Below are positions 11,200 through 21,304 of a stretch of DNA of 48,411 nt, piece after piece. Where the stretch lies: NCBI GenBank assembly GCA_019247605.1, contig JAFBAS010000160.1, positions 1 through 48,411 on the forward strand, written 5' to 3'. The notes below the pieces were generated by a model. The model was not told the DNA's origin, searched no databases, and was given only the letters and a program-made list of their open reading frames with translations. Each line of letters starts with the position of its first letter. Within the stretch, counting starts at the first letter, position 1. Position numbers and translations under genes: made by a program. The stretch is from Hyphomicrobiales bacterium. Its GTDB lineage: Bacteria; Pseudomonadota; Alphaproteobacteria; Rhizobiales; Beijerinckiaceae.

Positions 11200-14163
11200 A
11201 TGGCTCGCCAACTCCCCAATGATGCGTTCTCGAAGAGCTCGTTCCTGTATGGCGGCAACGGGGCCTATGTCGAGCAGCTTTACGACGAGTATCGGCGCGA
11301 CCCCCAAAATGTCGATCCGAGCTGGCGGGAGTTCTTCGAGGGGCTGAAGGACGAACGCGCCCTTGTCGAGAAGAACGCGGAGGGTGCTTCCTGGAAGCAG
11401 CGGGATTGGCCCGTGCCCTTGAATGGCGAGCTCGTCTCGGCGCTCGACGGCAATTGGCTCACGATCGAAAAGGCGGTCGGCGAAAAAATCAAGACCCGGG
11501 CCGATGTCACGGGAAGGGAGCTCACCGCCGCCGAGATCGCGCAGGCCACACGCGACAGCGTGCGCGCCATCATGATGATCCGCGCCTACCGCATGCGCGG
11601 CCACCTGCATGCCAATCTCGACCCGCTGAACCTCGAGCCGAAGCGCGATCATGAGGAGCTCCACCCCTCGAGCTACGGGTTCACCGAGGTCGATTACGAC
11701 CGCAAGATCTTTCTCGACAATGTGCTTGGCTACGAATTCGCGACCTTGCGCGAGATGCTGGCCGTGCTCGAGCGCACCTATTGCTCGACGATCGGCTACG
11801 AGTTCATGCACATCTCAAACCCGCAAGAGAAGGGATGGCTGCAGGAGCGCATCGAGGGCCCCGACAAGGAGATCGCCTTCACGCCGGAAGGCAAGCGGGC
11901 GATCCTCAACAAGCTCGTGCAGTCCGAGGGCTTCGAGAAATTCGCCGACCTCCGCTATCGCGGAACGAAGCGCTTTGGACTCGACGGTGCCGAGTCGATG
12001 GTGCCGGCGCTCGAGCAGATCATCAAGCGCGGCGGCGCGCTCGGCGTGCGTGAGATCGTCCTCGGCATGCCCCATCGCGGACGGCTCAACGTGCTTGCCA
12101 ACGTCATGCACAAGCCGACGCGTGCCATCTTCCATGAGTTCAAGGGCGGATCTTTCACGCCCGACGAGGTCGAAGGCTCAGGGGATGTGAAATACCACCT
12201 CGGCGCCTCTTCCGACCGCGAGTTCGACGGAAACAAAGTTCACCTTTCGCTCACCGCCAATCCGTCTCACCTCGAGATCGTGGACCCGGTGGTGCTCGGC
12301 AAGGTGCGCGCGAAGCAAGATCAGCACAATTGCCCGCCCGATCAGCGCATCGCGGTGATGCCGCTCCTCATCCATGGAGATGCGGCCTTCGCGGGCCAGG
12401 GCGTCGTCGCCGAATGCTTCGGCCTCTCGGGATTGAAAGGCCACCGCACCGGCGGCTCGGTGCATTTCATCATCAACAATCAGCTCGGCTTCACCACCTA
12501 CCCGCGCTATTCGCGCTCCTCCCCCTACCCTTCCGACGTCGCCAAGATGGTCGAGGCGCCGATCTTCCATGTGAACGGCGATGATCCCGAGGCCGTGGTC
12601 TTCGTCGCCAAGATCGCGACCGAATACCGTCAGCGCTTCCAGAAACCCGTCGTCATCGACATGTTCTGTTATCGCCGTTTCGGCCACAACGAGGGCGACG
12701 AGCCGGCGTTCACCCAACCGCTGATGTACAAGACTATCCGCGCGCACAAGACGACGCTCGCCATTTATGCCGAGAAGCTCGCCGCCGAAGGCGTCATCTC
12801 CGAAGGTGAGGCCGAGAAGCTGCAGGCCGGATGGCGCCAACGCCTCGACGAGGAATTCGAAGCCGCCCAATCGTTCAAGCCGAACAAGGCCGATTGGCTC
12901 GATGGCGCGTGGTCCAAGATGCACGCCGTGCGGCTCGACGAAGACGATGCGCGGCGCGGCCGCACGGGCGTCGAGGAGGACGCCTTGCGAACGATGGGCG
13001 AGCGCATCACCAGTGTGCCGGAAGGCTTTGCCGTTCACAAAACGATTCAACGCTTCCTGGACAATCGGCGCGAGGCGCTCAAGACCGGCAAGGATATCGA
13101 TTGGGCCACGGGGGAAGCGCTTGCCTTCGGCTCGCTTTGCCTTGAAGGTCACCCGGTCCGGCTGTCCGGCCAAGACAGCGAGCGCGGCACCTTCTCTCAG
13201 CGCCATAGCGTCCTCGTCGATCAAAACACCGAGAGGCGCTACACGCCGCTCAATCACATCGAGCAAGGCCAGGCGCGTTACGAGGTGATCAACTCGATGC
13301 TCTCGGAAGAGGCCGTGCTTGCCTTCGAATACGGCTATTCGCTCTCCGAGCCGAATGCCTTGACGCTCTGGGAAGCCCAGTTCGGCGATTTCGCCAATGG
13401 GGCGCAGGTCGTCTTCGACCAGTTCATCTCCTCCGGCGAGCGCAAATGGCTGCGCATGTCGGGGCTCGTGTGTCTGTTGCCGCATGGCTACGAGGGCCAG
13501 GGCCCGGAGCATTCGTCCGCCCGGCTCGAGCGCTTCCTGCAGATGTGCGCGGAAGACAACATGCAGGTCGTCAACGCGACGACGCCGGCGCAATATTTCC
13601 ATTGCTTGCGCCGCCAGCTCAAGCGCGATTTTCGCAAGCCGCTCATCATGATGACGCCGAAATCGCTCCTGCGTCACAAAAAGTGCGTCTCCAGGCTCGA
13701 AGAGTTCGGCCCGAACGCGACTTTCCATCGCTGGCTCATGGATGATGCCGAGAGATTGCCTTCCGAACCCATTCGGCTCGTGAAGGACAACGCGATCCGC
13801 CGCGTGGTCGTGTGCTCCGGCAAGGTCTACTTCGACCTTTATGAGGAGCGCGAGAAACGCGGGCTCGACGACATCTACCTTCTACGCGTCGAGCAGCTTT
13901 ATCCTTTCCCGCTGAAATCGCTCGCCCAGGAGCTTGCGCGGTTCAAGAATGCCGACGTCGTCTGGTGCCAGGAAGAGCCGAAGAACATGGGCGCCTGGAG
14001 CTTCGTCGAGCCTTGCCTCGAATGGGTAATGGGCCAGGCGGGAATGAAGGTGAAGCGCGCGCGCTACGCGGGCCGTCCCGCGACCGCCGCGACCGCCGCC
14101 GGCGTGATGTCGAAGCATCTCGCGCAAATTCAGGCTTTCATGGACGACGCCTTCGCGGCTTAG
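11200..14163 (+). CDS. sucA: 2-oxoglutarate dehydrogenase E1 component
   Basis: This is the thiamine-diphosphate-dependent E1 of the 2-oxoglutarate dehydrogenase complex, which decarboxylates 2-oxoglutarate and passes the succinyl group to E2 (SucB). The product is 987 residues, normal for the family. It starts MARQLPNDAFSKSSFLYGGN. The N-terminal signature YVEQLYDEYRRDPQNVDPSW is present, as are the active-site segment LGMPHRGRLNVLANV (near 287-301) and the ThDP/metal-binding motif region with GDAAFAGQGVVAE. The pyrimidine-binding domain has EAQFGDFANGAQVVFDQFIS. Its partner genes sucB and lpd are not downstream but inverted about 3 kb away. Confidence 0.97.
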   Translation: MARQLPNDAFSKSSFLYGGNGAYVEQLYDEYRRDPQNVDPSWREFFEGLKDERALVEKNAEGASWKQRDWPVPLNGELVSALDGNWLTIEKAVGEKIKTRADVTGRELTAAEIAQATRDSVRAIMMIRAYRMRGHLHANLDPLNLEPKRDHEELHPSSYGFTEVDYDRKIFLDNVLGYEFATLREMLAVLERTYCSTIGYEFMHISNPQEKGWLQERIEGPDKEIAFTPEGKRAILNKLVQSEGFEKFADLRYRGTKRFGLDGAESMVPALEQIIKRGGALGVREIVLGMPHRGRLNVLANVMHKPTRAIFHEFKGGSFTPDEVEGSGDVKYHLGASSDREFDGNKVHLSLTANPSHLEIVDPVVLGKVRAKQDQHNCPPDQRIAVMPLLIHGDAAFAGQGVVAECFGLSGLKGHRTGGSVHFIINNQLGFTTYPRYSRSSPYPSDVAKMVEAPIFHVNGDDPEAVVFVAKIATEYRQRFQKPVVIDMFCYRRFGHNEGDEPAFTQPLMYKTIRAHKTTLAIYAEKLAAEGVISEGEAEKLQAGWRQRLDEEFEAAQSFKPNKADWLDGAWSKMHAVRLDEDDARRGRTGVEEDALRTMGERITSVPEGFAVHKTIQRFLDNRREALKTGKDIDWATGEALAFGSLCLEGHPVRLSGQDSERGTFSQRHSVLVDQNTERRYTPLNHIEQGQARYEVINSMLSEEAVLAFEYGYSLSEPNALTLWEAQFGDFANGAQVVFDQFISSGERKWLRMSGLVCLLPHGYEGQGPEHSSARLERFLQMCAEDNMQVVNATTPAQYFHCLRRQLKRDFRKPLIMMTPKSLLRHKKCVSRLEEFGPNATFHRWLMDDAERLPSEPIRLVKDNAIRRVVVCSGKVYFDLYEEREKRGLDDIYLLRVEQLYPFPLKSLAQELARFKNADVVWCQEEPKNMGAWSFVEPCLEWVMGQAGMKVKRARYAGRPATAATAAGVMSKHLAQIQAFMDDAFAA

Positions 14164-14172
14164 AAAGGTTGA

Positions 14173-14186
14173 CCCGTCGCGACGGG
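14173..14186. terminator. Palindrome just after sucA
   Basis: CCCGTCG/CGACGGG is a perfect 14-base palindrome starting nine bases after the sucA stop. It is a possible end-of-operon hairpin but lacks a loop and a T-tract, so the terminator role is weakly supported. Confidence 0.3.
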
Positions 14187-14296
14187 AGGGCCAGACTCGC
14201 CGGCGCGGCGCTGGGTACGAGAAGACCACCCGTTCCAAAGTGTCGGACGGGTCATCCATCGGCAATCGGAATTGCAGGAAGGGCGATCCAGCTTCC

Positions 14297-15892
14297 ATGT
14301 CCTTCACCAGGCCCGTGCTCCTTGTCGGCGGCGCGACCGCGCTCTCGAGGCTGCTGGGCTTTGTGCGGGACGCGTTGATTGCAGCGGCGCTCGGATCGGG
14401 CCTCGTCGCGGACGCGTTCTTCGTTGCCTTCCGCTTACCCAACCTGTTTCGGCGCGTACTCGGGGAGGGCGCGTTGAACCCGGCATTCGTTCCGGTGCAT
14501 GCTCGCATCCAATCGGAATTCGGAAGCGAAGCTGCCGCGAGCTTCACCCAGCGCGCCATCACGGGGGCCGGCGTGATCCTCATTTCGCTCGCCATGGCGG
14601 GCGATCTCGCCGCCCCAGGCCTTGTGCTCGCGCTCGCTCCCGGGTTCACCGATGATCCTCTGAAATTTGCGCTCGCCGTCAAATACACGAGGCTTGCCTT
14701 TCCTTTCCTCGCCTTCGCGGTCCTTGCCTCGCTCATGGCCTCGGCGCTCAACTCCCATCGGCGTTTCGCGAGCGCGGCCCTTGCGCCGGTTGTGGTCAAC
14801 ATCATCCTGGTCGTCATTCTCATTTCGTTGCGTTTGACGGAGCAGACGGAGCCCGACAGCGCGCGTTTCCTTGCGACCGCTGTTGGGCTTTCCGGTCTCG
14901 CGCAAGTGGGTTGGCTCCTCATTTCGCTTTGGCGAAGCCCCGAGGGCCTGCCTTTCACGCGCCCGCGCTGGACCCCTGAGCTGCGCACGCTTTGTCTCCT
15001 TGCGCTTCCCGGCATCGCCGCGAGCGGAGCGACGCAGATGGCCGTTGTCGCCGCGACGCAAGTCGCCTCGGCCCTGCCGGGCGCGGTGTCGTGGCTTTAT
15101 TACGCCGATCGGCTCTACCAGCTTCCGCTCGGCTTCATCGCGGTGGCGATGGGCACGGTGCTTCTTCCCGAGATCGCTCGCTGCGTACGCGAAGGTGACC
15201 ATGCAGATGAATCCGCGGTGATCAATCGCGCTTGCGAACTCGCGCTCCTCATCACCTTGCCGGCCGCGGCCGGCTTGCTCGTGCTCTCGACGCCCATCGT
15301 GTCGGTGCTTTTCGAGCATGGCGCGTTCGGAGCGCACGACACGTTCGAGACCGCGCATGCGGCGCGCTGGCTCGCGCTCGCTTTGCCAGGCGCCGCGCTC
15401 GCCAAGATCTTCGCTCAACCATTCTTCGCGCGGGAACGGCCGGCGGTGCCGCTTCTGGCGGCCTTGGCCGTCGTCGTGATCACACTCGGCTTCGGCTATC
15501 TCCTGCGTGCCCGTCTCGGTGCCGCGGGCATCGCGCTCGCCATCGCGCTTGCGGCGACCGTGCAGGGAAGCGTGCTGGGCGCGGTGCTCAGATGGCGGGC
15601 CATCGCGTTGCCTGATCGAAGAACGCTTGGACGTTCGCTTGCCCTTCTCGCCTCGGGCCTCGCCATGGCCGTCGCGCTCAAGGCGCTTCGCCCCTTGGCC
15701 GCCCCCTTCCTTTCATCGAGCCATGCATTCGCGACGCGTTTCGGCGCGCTGCTTGTGCTCTGCGCCGCCGGGGCCTTCGTGTTCGGCGCGCTCGTCCTGG
15801 CGCTTGGCGGCGTCGATCGCGCGATGCTCGGCGCATTTCGTCGTCGCAAGAAGGCCGCTGCAGGGACAGAGCCGATCAGCGCGCCGCCGTAA
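14297..15892 (+). CDS. murJ: Lipid II flippase MurJ (MviN family)
   Basis: MurJ exports the peptidoglycan precursor lipid II across the inner membrane. The 531-residue product is almost entirely hydrophobic with about fourteen membrane segments. It shows the family N-terminus RPVLLVGGATALSRLLGFVRD, followed by FFVAFRLPNLFRRVLGEGA with the FxxPNxFRRxLGEGA signature. The later signature SWLYYADRLYQLPLGFIAVA is also present. The start at 14297 was selected because it gives MSFTRPVLLVG; the open frame extends 19 codons upstream. It stands between sucA and trpS; murJ-trpS adjacency is common in alphaproteobacteria. Confidence 0.95.
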   Translation: MSFTRPVLLVGGATALSRLLGFVRDALIAAALGSGLVADAFFVAFRLPNLFRRVLGEGALNPAFVPVHARIQSEFGSEAAASFTQRAITGAGVILISLAMAGDLAAPGLVLALAPGFTDDPLKFALAVKYTRLAFPFLAFAVLASLMASALNSHRRFASAALAPVVVNIILVVILISLRLTEQTEPDSARFLATAVGLSGLAQVGWLLISLWRSPEGLPFTRPRWTPELRTLCLLALPGIAASGATQMAVVAATQVASALPGAVSWLYYADRLYQLPLGFIAVAMGTVLLPEIARCVREGDHADESAVINRACELALLITLPAAAGLLVLSTPIVSVLFEHGAFGAHDTFETAHAARWLALALPGAALAKIFAQPFFARERPAVPLLAALAVVVITLGFGYLLRARLGAAGIALAIALAATVQGSVLGAVLRWRAIALPDRRTLGRSLALLASGLAMAVALKALRPLAAPFLSSSHAFATRFGALLVLCAAGAFVFGALVLALGGVDRAMLGAFRRRKKAAAGTEPISAPP

Positions 15893-16023
15893 CCCCAATG
15901 GGGGGATGGCTGATCCCTGTCGCCGGCATTCTCTCGACCCTCGCCACCCGTAGCCTCGAGGCCGGTCTTGCCTCGCTCCCGGCCGTGCCATAAGCCTGCC
16001 GGCTCACCAATGGGAGCGGTTCG

Positions 16024-17064
16024 ATGCCAGCCTTCAAAGAGCGGGTCTTTTCCGGCGTCCAGCCGACAGGGTCCTTGCATCTTGGGAATTACCTCGGAGC
16101 GATCAAGCGCTTCGTGGAATTGCAGTCGAAGATGGAGTGCATCTATTGCGTCGTCGATCTGCACGCCTTGACGATCTCCACGACCCCCGAAGACCTGCGC
16201 GACGGCATTCGAGGTGTGACGGCGGGCTTTCTCGCCGCGGGTCTGGACCCGAAGCATTCGATCATCTTCAACCAGAGCCAAGTGCATGAACATGCCGAGC
16301 TTGCCTGGATATTCTCGTGCGTCGCGCGCGTCGGCTGGCTGAACCGCATGACGCAATTCAAGGAGAAGGCGGGCAAGGATCGCGAAAATGCGTCGGCCGG
16401 CCTTTATACTTATCCGGTGCTGATGGCCGCCGATATTCTCGCCTACAAGGCAACTCACGTGCCGGTCGGTGAGGATCAAAAGCAGCATCTCGAGCTCACC
16501 CGCGACATCGCTCAGAAATTCAATGCCGATTTTGGCGATTCGATCCGCGCGAGGGGCCATGGCGAAGCCTTCTTCCCCTTGACCGAGCCATTGATCGGCG
16601 GCCCCGCGGCGCGCGTCATGAGCTTGCGCGACGGCTCGAAGAAGATGTCGAAATCGGATCCTTCCGATTATTCGCGCATCAATCTGACCGACGACGTCGA
16701 TGTGATCGCACAAAAGATCAAGAAGGCAAAAACCGATCCGCACCCCCTTCCCGAGACGGTGAAGGAGCTCGAAGCGCGGCCGGAGGCGGAAAATCTCGTG
16801 GGCCTTTTTGCCGCGCTCACGGATACAGCACCCGACGACGTGCTGAAGCAGCATGCGGGCGCGCAATTCTCGCAGTTTAAGAGCGCCCTGATCGAGGTCG
16901 CAGTCGACAAGCTCGGCCCGTTGCGGGCCGAGATGGTCCGGCTTTCGAATGCACAGGACCACATCGATGCCGTGCTCGCCGATGGCGCTCGCCGCGCAAG
17001 CACCATCGCCCATCCCGTGATCGAGGAGGCAAAAGAGATCGTCGGTCTCGTGAGAGCAAAATAG
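16024..17064 (+). CDS. trpS: Tryptophanyl-tRNA synthetase
   Basis: Class I aminoacyl-tRNA synthetase that charges tRNA-Trp. The 346-residue product begins [20 protein letters not shown]. The HIGH-like motif appears as GSLHLGN (about residues 16-22) and the KMSKS loop as [10 protein letters not shown] near residue 205. The middle region has [20 protein letters not shown], which lines the Trp/AMP pocket. It ends only 15 bases from the end of the convergent lpd gene, leaving no room for a separate terminator. Confidence 0.96.
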   Translation: MPAFKERVFSGVQPTGSLHLGNYLGAIKRFVELQSKMECIYCVVDLHALTISTTPEDLRDGIRGVTAGFLAAGLDPKHSIIFNQSQVHEHAELAWIFSCVARVGWLNRMTQFKEKAGKDRENASAGLYTYPVLMAADILAYKATHVPVGEDQKQHLELTRDIAQKFNADFGDSIRARGHGEAFFPLTEPLIGGPAARVMSLRDGSKKMSKSDPSDYSRINLTDDVDVIAQKIKKAKTDPHPLPETVKELEARPEAENLVGLFAALTDTAPDDVLKQHAGAQFSQFKSALIEVAVDKLGPLRAEMVRLSNAQDHIDAVLADGARRASTIAHPVIEEAKEIVGLVRAK

Positions 17065-17079
17065 GACGCAGCGGCGTAT

Positions 17080-18480
17080 TCAAATGTGGATGGCGCGCTT
17101 TTCGACGGCGAGCGCGGCTTCCTTCACGGCCTCGGTCATGGTCGGATGGGCGTGACAAGTGCGGGCGAGGTCTTCCGACGATCCCTTGAATTCCATCAGC
17201 ACAGCGGCTTCCGCGATCATCTCGCTCACGCCGGCGCCGAGCATGTGCACGCCGAGAACCTCGTCGGTTGCTTCATCCGCCAACACCTTGACGAAGCCTT
17301 CCGTGGTACGGTTCGCGCGGGCGCGTCCATTCGCCATGAAGGGAAACTTCCCGACCTTGTAGGGGCGCCCCTCACCCTTGAGCTCTTCCTCCGTTTTCCC
17401 GACCGAGGCGATCTCGGGATAAGTGTAGACGACGTTCGGTATTACGTCGTAATTCACATGGCCCGCCTTGCCGGCGATGCTCTCGGCGCAGGCCATTCCC
17501 TCATCCTCCCCCTTATGCGCAAGCATGGGGCCGCGCACCACGTCGCCGATGGCGTAAATTCCGGGAATGTTCGTTCGAAAATGCGCGTCGATCTCGACGC
17601 GGCCGCGCTCATCGAGCGTGACGCCTGCTTCCTTCAGCCCGAGACCCTCGGTCAGCGGCCTTCGCCCGACTGAGACGAGAACGACATCGCCCGACATGGT
17701 CGTGGCTTCGCCACCGGCCACGGGCTCGACGGTGAGCGTAACGCCATTTTTCGTGGTTTCGGCCTTCGTGACCTTGCGGGAGAGATGGAATTTGGCACCC
17801 TGCTTTTCCATCAGGCGCTGGAACTGCTTGGCCACCTCTAGATCAATCCCCGGAAGGATCCGGTCGAGATATTCGATCACCTCGACCTCGGAGCCGAGGC
17901 GTCGCCATACCGAGCCGAGCTCGAGGCCGATGATCCCGGCCCCGACGACGAGAAGCTTCTTCGGCGGCGCGGAAAGCTTGAGCGCGCCGGTCGAGGAAAC
18001 GATCCGCTTTTCGTCGATGGCGACGCCCGGAAGCGATGCCACATCCGAACCCGTGGCAATCACGATCGCCTTCGCCTCAAGCGTTTTCGTCGCGCCGTCC
18101 TCGGACCTCACCTCGACCTTGCCCGCCGACAAGATGCGACCGGTGCCCCGCACCCCATCGATCTTGTTCTTCTTGAAGAGGAAGGCGACGCCGTCGACAT
18201 TGGCCTTAACGGTTGCGTCCTTATGGGCCATCATGGCCTTCAAATTGAGCTTGGGCGCGGAGACCTCGACGCCAAAGGGAGCAAGCCCGTGACCTGCTTG
18301 CTCGAACAGCTCGGAGGCATGCAGCAAGGCTTTGGAAGGAATGCATCCGATGTTGAGGCAAGTGCCGCCATAGGTCGGCCACTTCTCGACAATGGCCGTC
18401 TTGAGACCGAGTTGCGCGGCGCGAATGGCGCAGACATAACCGGCGGGCCCGCTTCCGATAATGATGAGGTCGTAAGGCAT
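17080..18480 (-). CDS. lpd: Dihydrolipoyl dehydrogenase (E3)
   Basis: FAD enzyme that reoxidises dihydrolipoamide in 2-oxo acid dehydrogenase complexes. The 466-residue product starts MPYDLIIIGSGPAGYVCAIR with the FAD dinucleotide motif. It has the redox disulphide in GGTCLNIGCIPSK (Cys about 42 and 47), an NAD-binding GAGIIGLELGSVW near 180, and the C-terminal His-Glu pair in CHAHPTMTEAVKEAA. It lies 92 bases downstream of sucB on the same strand, so it probably serves 2-oxoglutarate dehydrogenase. Both genes are inverted relative to sucA. Confidence 0.95.
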   Translation of the reverse strand: MPYDLIIIGSGPAGYVCAIRAAQLGLKTAIVEKWPTYGGTCLNIGCIPSKALLHASELFEQAGHGLAPFGVEVSAPKLNLKAMMAHKDATVKANVDGVAFLFKKNKIDGVRGTGRILSAGKVEVRSEDGATKTLEAKAIVIATGSDVASLPGVAIDEKRIVSSTGALKLSAPPKKLLVVGAGIIGLELGSVWRRLGSEVEVIEYLDRILPGIDLEVAKQFQRLMEKQGAKFHLSRKVTKAETTKNGVTLTVEPVAGGEATTMSGDVVLVSVGRRPLTEGLGLKEAGVTLDERGRVEIDAHFRTNIPGIYAIGDVVRGPMLAHKGEDEGMACAESIAGKAGHVNYDVIPNVVYTYPEIASVGKTEEELKGEGRPYKVGKFPFMANGRARANRTTEGFVKVLADEATDEVLGVHMLGAGVSEMIAEAAVLMEFKGSSEDLARTCHAHPTMTEAVKEAALAVEKRAIHI

Positions 18481-18572
18481 TTGCGATTTTCTCCAGGGCC
18501 ACTTTCGGCACGATGGCGATCGCGATCACGCCTGCATGCCCTCGAGCCTCAGCATTTACGAATTCCTGCGCG

Positions 18573-19868
18573 TCACAAGTCCAACATCAGCCGCGCCGGG
18601 TCCTCGAGCCCCTCTTTCACGCGCACCAGGAACGTCACCGCCTCTTTGCCGTCGACGATGCGGTGATCGTAGCTCAGTGCGAGATACATCATCGGGCGGA
18701 TCACCACCTGGCCGGCGCGCGCCACCGGCCGATCCTCGATGCGGTGCATGCCGAGAATTGCCGATTGGGGTGCGTTGAGGATCGGCGTCGAGATCAGCGA
18801 GCCGTAGATCCCGCCGTTCGTGATGGTGAAGGTGCCGCCCTGCATCTCATCGATCTTGAGCTTGCCGTCGCGCGCCCTTTTGCCGAAATCGGCGATCGTC
18901 TTTTCGATTCCAGGAAGCGAGAGCGCGTCGGCGTCTCGCACCACCGGCACGACGAGTCCCTTATCGGTGCCGACCGCGATGCCGATGTGGTAATAGTTCT
19001 TGTAGACGAGGTCCTCGCCATCGATCTCGGCATTGACGGCAGGAAGCTCCTTCAAAGCCTGCACGCAGGCCTTCACGAAAAATCCCATGAAGCCGAGCTT
19101 CACGCCGTGGCGCTTCTCGAAGGCCTCCTTGTAATGGGAGCGCAGCTTCATCACCTCCGACATGTCGACATCGTTGAACGTCGTCAGCATGGCGGCCGTG
19201 TTTTGCGCGTCCTTCAAGCGGCGCGCGATGGTCTGGCGCAGCTTGGTCATCCGCACCCGCTCCTCGCGTGAAGCATCGTCGGGCGGCGAAGGGGCACGAA
19301 TCTGAAGCGGCGCCGCTGGCGCTGAAGCAAGAGCGCCGGCCATATCGGGGATGGCAGCCCCCGCGCCGCCCGCGATTGCGTGAAGCATGTCGCCTTTGGT
19401 CGCGCGACCGCCTTTGCCGGTTCCGGTGATCTTTGACGGATCGATCCCGCTTTCGGCGGCAAGGCGAGCGACGGCCGGCCCGTTGGGACTTGACGAGACA
19501 GCGGCACTCGACGCCCCGCTCGCCCGCGCCGATGAGGCTGCTGGTTTCGTGGCGCTCGGCGCGGAAGCAGGCTCGACTTTGCGGCCTTCAGGCGCCTTCG
19601 GGGGCGCGGCTTTGGCGGAAGCAGCGCCCGCGCCTTCCGTTATCGATCCGAGAACGGCGTTCACCGCGACCGTCTCGCCTTCCTTTGCGAGCTGTTCGCC
19701 AAGAACACCCGCCGTTGGCGCATTCACTTCGAGCGTCACCTTGTCGGTCTCGAGCTCCACGACAGGCTCATCGGCTTTGACCGCTTCGCCGGGCTTTTTG
19801 AACCATCGCCCGATCGTCGCCTCGGTGACGCTTTCGCCAAGCGTCGGCACGCGGATTTCTGTCGCCAT
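18573..19868 (-). CDS. sucB: 2-oxoglutarate dehydrogenase E2 (dihydrolipoyl succinyltransferase)
   Basis: Core of the 2-oxoglutarate dehydrogenase complex; it transfers succinyl to CoA. The 431-residue product starts [20 protein letters not shown]. The lipoyl domain has its lysine at about residue 43 (ETDKVTLEV), and an Ala/Pro linker covers roughly 80-130. An E1/E3-binding domain follows ([19 protein letters not shown]). The catalytic domain ends in [13 protein letters not shown] with the active-site histidine. The start at 19868 was chosen for this canonical terminus; the frame stays open 17 codons upstream. lpd follows. The normal position directly after sucA is occupied by murJ. Confidence 0.95.
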   Translation of the reverse strand: MATEIRVPTLGESVTEATIGRWFKKPGEAVKADEPVVELETDKVTLEVNAPTAGVLGEQLAKEGETVAVNAVLGSITEGAGAASAKAAPPKAPEGRKVEPASAPSATKPAASSARASGASSAAVSSSPNGPAVARLAAESGIDPSKITGTGKGGRATKGDMLHAIAGGAGAAIPDMAGALASAPAAPLQIRAPSPPDDASREERVRMTKLRQTIARRLKDAQNTAAMLTTFNDVDMSEVMKLRSHYKEAFEKRHGVKLGFMGFFVKACVQALKELPAVNAEIDGEDLVYKNYYHIGIAVGTDKGLVVPVVRDADALSLPGIEKTIADFGKRARDGKLKIDEMQGGTFTITNGGIYGSLISTPILNAPQSAILGMHRIEDRPVARAGQVVIRPMMYLALSYDHRIVDGKEAVTFLVRVKEGLEDPARLMLDL

Positions 19869-19974
19869 TTCGTTGTTTTCCCGAGCTGTGGAGCGGCGTT
19901 GCCGCCACTCCCAGAACATCCTTTACCTCGCGGCCGGCGCGCAACCGGCCCAGGCCCAAACGCCGCCTTCAGTC

Positions 19975-20451
19975 TCAGCGACCGAGCCGCACCAGGGATT
20001 CTCCGCTCAGCCGATACACCGTCCATTCATCCTTGGCCACGGCCCCGAGCGATTTGTAGAAGCCGATCGAGGGCTCGTTCCAATCGAGCACCGACCATTC
20101 GAGCCGCGCAAGCCCTTCGCAGACGCAGCGGCGCGCCAATCCCTGCAGCAAGGCTTTGCCGATCCCGTGGCCCCGCAAAGCCGGACGCACGAAGAGGTCC
20201 TCGAGATAGATGCCGTGCCGGCCCCTGAAGGTCGAATAATTGTAGAACCACAAAGCAAAGCCCGCAGGCTCGCCCTGCCATTCGGCGATGTCGGCGAAGA
20301 CCTTCGGGGCGTCCGAGAAGAGCGCTTCGGCGATCATCCCCTCGTTCGCCTCGACCTCGTGAACGAGACGCTCATATTCGGCAAGCTCGCGTATGAGGCT
20401 GAAGACGAGCGCCGCGTCTGATGGAATGGCAGGGCGGAGGATCAAGGACAC
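19975..20451 (-). CDS. GNAT-family N-acetyltransferase (spermidine/diamine acetyltransferase-like)
   Basis: Acetyl-CoA-dependent N-acetyltransferase. The protein reads LRPAIPSDAALVFSLIRELA, then the acetyl-CoA-binding motif YLEDLFVRPALRGHGIGKAL and the C-terminal LEWSVLDWNEPSIGFYKSLG. This pattern is typical of SSAT-like GNAT proteins; the actual substrate is unknown. The GTG at 20451 gives 158 residues, matching the family length. A TTG two codons further in is an alternative, and the frame runs further upstream without family support. It sits directly upstream of sucB on the same strand with a 106-base gap and may be independent of it. Confidence 0.8.
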   Translation of the reverse strand: MSLILRPAIPSDAALVFSLIRELAEYERLVHEVEANEGMIAEALFSDAPKVFADIAEWQGEPAGFALWFYNYSTFRGRHGIYLEDLFVRPALRGHGIGKALLQGLARRCVCEGLARLEWSVLDWNEPSIGFYKSLGAVAKDEWTVYRLSGESLVRLGR

Positions 20452-20588
20452 GAAAGCCTCGCGCGGCGTCAACAGCGATTCGTAAGCGCCCGCAACGCGC
20501 CCCACCGGCCGATAATTGTCAAGAAGACCTGCGGGTCGATCCTGGATCGATCCAAGCTCGCTCGCGGAACACCTGGTTGCAAGAGCGC

Positions 20589-20600
20589 GCCAAATTTGGC
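20589..20600. promoter_or_regulatory. Palindromic operator candidate before the HigBA-type pair
   Basis: GCCAAATTTGGC is a perfect 12-base palindrome ending 16 bases before the toxin start. A second palindrome, GGATCGATCC, lies at 20544-20553. Type II toxin-antitoxin operons are normally repressed by their antitoxin at such sites. The binding assignment is inference. Confidence 0.45.
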
Positions 20601-20616
20601 ACACCCCACGAGATGA

Positions 20617-20964
20617 TTGACCGCGCGAAAAAGCTCCCCGGCAAAATTCTACCTTACCCCCTTGGGAAACAATCCGGTTCGCGAATGGCTTCTCCAATTG
20701 TCGGCGCGTGATCGTTATATGATCGGCAAGGATATCCAGAAGGTCGAATTCGGATGGCCCCTCGGTCGACCGCATTGTGCGCCGCTTGGGTCGGGGTTGT
20801 GGGAAGTGCGTAGCAATCTCGACGGCAATAGGACCGCGAGGATAATATTCTCGATGCGGGGCGGCGACATGATCTTGCTGCATGGGTTCATAAAGAAGAC
20901 CCAAAAGTTGCTGAAGTCGGACATTGTGCTTGCCCGCACGCGAATGAAGGAGGTGACCGAATGA
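20617..20964 (+). CDS. HigB/Gp49-like toxin of a type II toxin-antitoxin pair
   Basis: RelE-superfamily mRNA interferase-like toxin (phage-derived Gp49/HigB type). The 115-residue product shows KFYLTPLGNNPVREWLLQLS, an internal GLWEVRSNLDGNRTARIIFS and the typical end MILLHGFIKKTQKLLKSDI. Such proteins cleave mRNA at the ribosome when not bound by antitoxin. The start is a TTG at 20617; the ATG four bases earlier is in another frame, and no better in-frame start exists. It overlaps the next gene by four bases (ATGA), the usual toxin-first HigBA layout. It appears intact. Confidence 0.85.
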   Translation: MTARKSSPAKFYLTPLGNNPVREWLLQLSARDRYMIGKDIQKVEFGWPLGRPHCAPLGSGLWEVRSNLDGNRTARIIFSMRGGDMILLHGFIKKTQKLLKSDIVLARTRMKEVTE

Positions 20965-21254
20965 CCCGAAGACGAAAAGGCAGCGTGAGCACTGAGACGT
21001 TCGACGACTTCCTCGAAAGCGAAGGAATGCTTGAGGCGTGCGAAGATCACGCCCTCAAGGAAATGGTCGCCGAGCAACTTGCGGATGCGATGGTGAAGCA
21101 GGGCTTAACCAAAGTGGAGATGGCCGCGCGAATGCGCACGAGCCGCCGCCAGCTCGATCGACTCTTCGATCCGGCTGTCCCTTCCGTCACTCTTGATACT
21201 TTACGCCGCGCCGCCCAGGCCGTTGGACGTTCGCTTCGCATCGAGCTCGTCTAG
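20961..21254 (+). CDS. HigA-like antitoxin (XRE helix-turn-helix)
   Basis: The 97-residue partner of the upstream toxin. An N-terminal helical part (ETFDDFLESEGMLEACEDHA) is followed by a helix-turn-helix of the Cro/C1 type: GLTKVEMAARMRTSRRQLDR with LFDPAVPSVTLDTLRRAAQA. It is expected to neutralise the toxin and to repress the operon, probably at the palindrome at 20589. The ATGA overlap implies translational coupling. Confidence 0.85.
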   Translation: MTRRRKGSVSTETFDDFLESEGMLEACEDHALKEMVAEQLADAMVKQGLTKVEMAARMRTSRRQLDRLFDPAVPSVTLDTLRRAAQAVGRSLRIELV

Positions 21255-21304
21255 GCTGCAAAGCAGCTTCGGGCGGGCTAGCGCGAGGATGTTCTCCGGG
21301 TGCC

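Noticed and set aside
12178-13728. 516-codon minus-strand open frame in sucA
   Set aside because: Antisense shadow of a certain gene; no start signal or domain.
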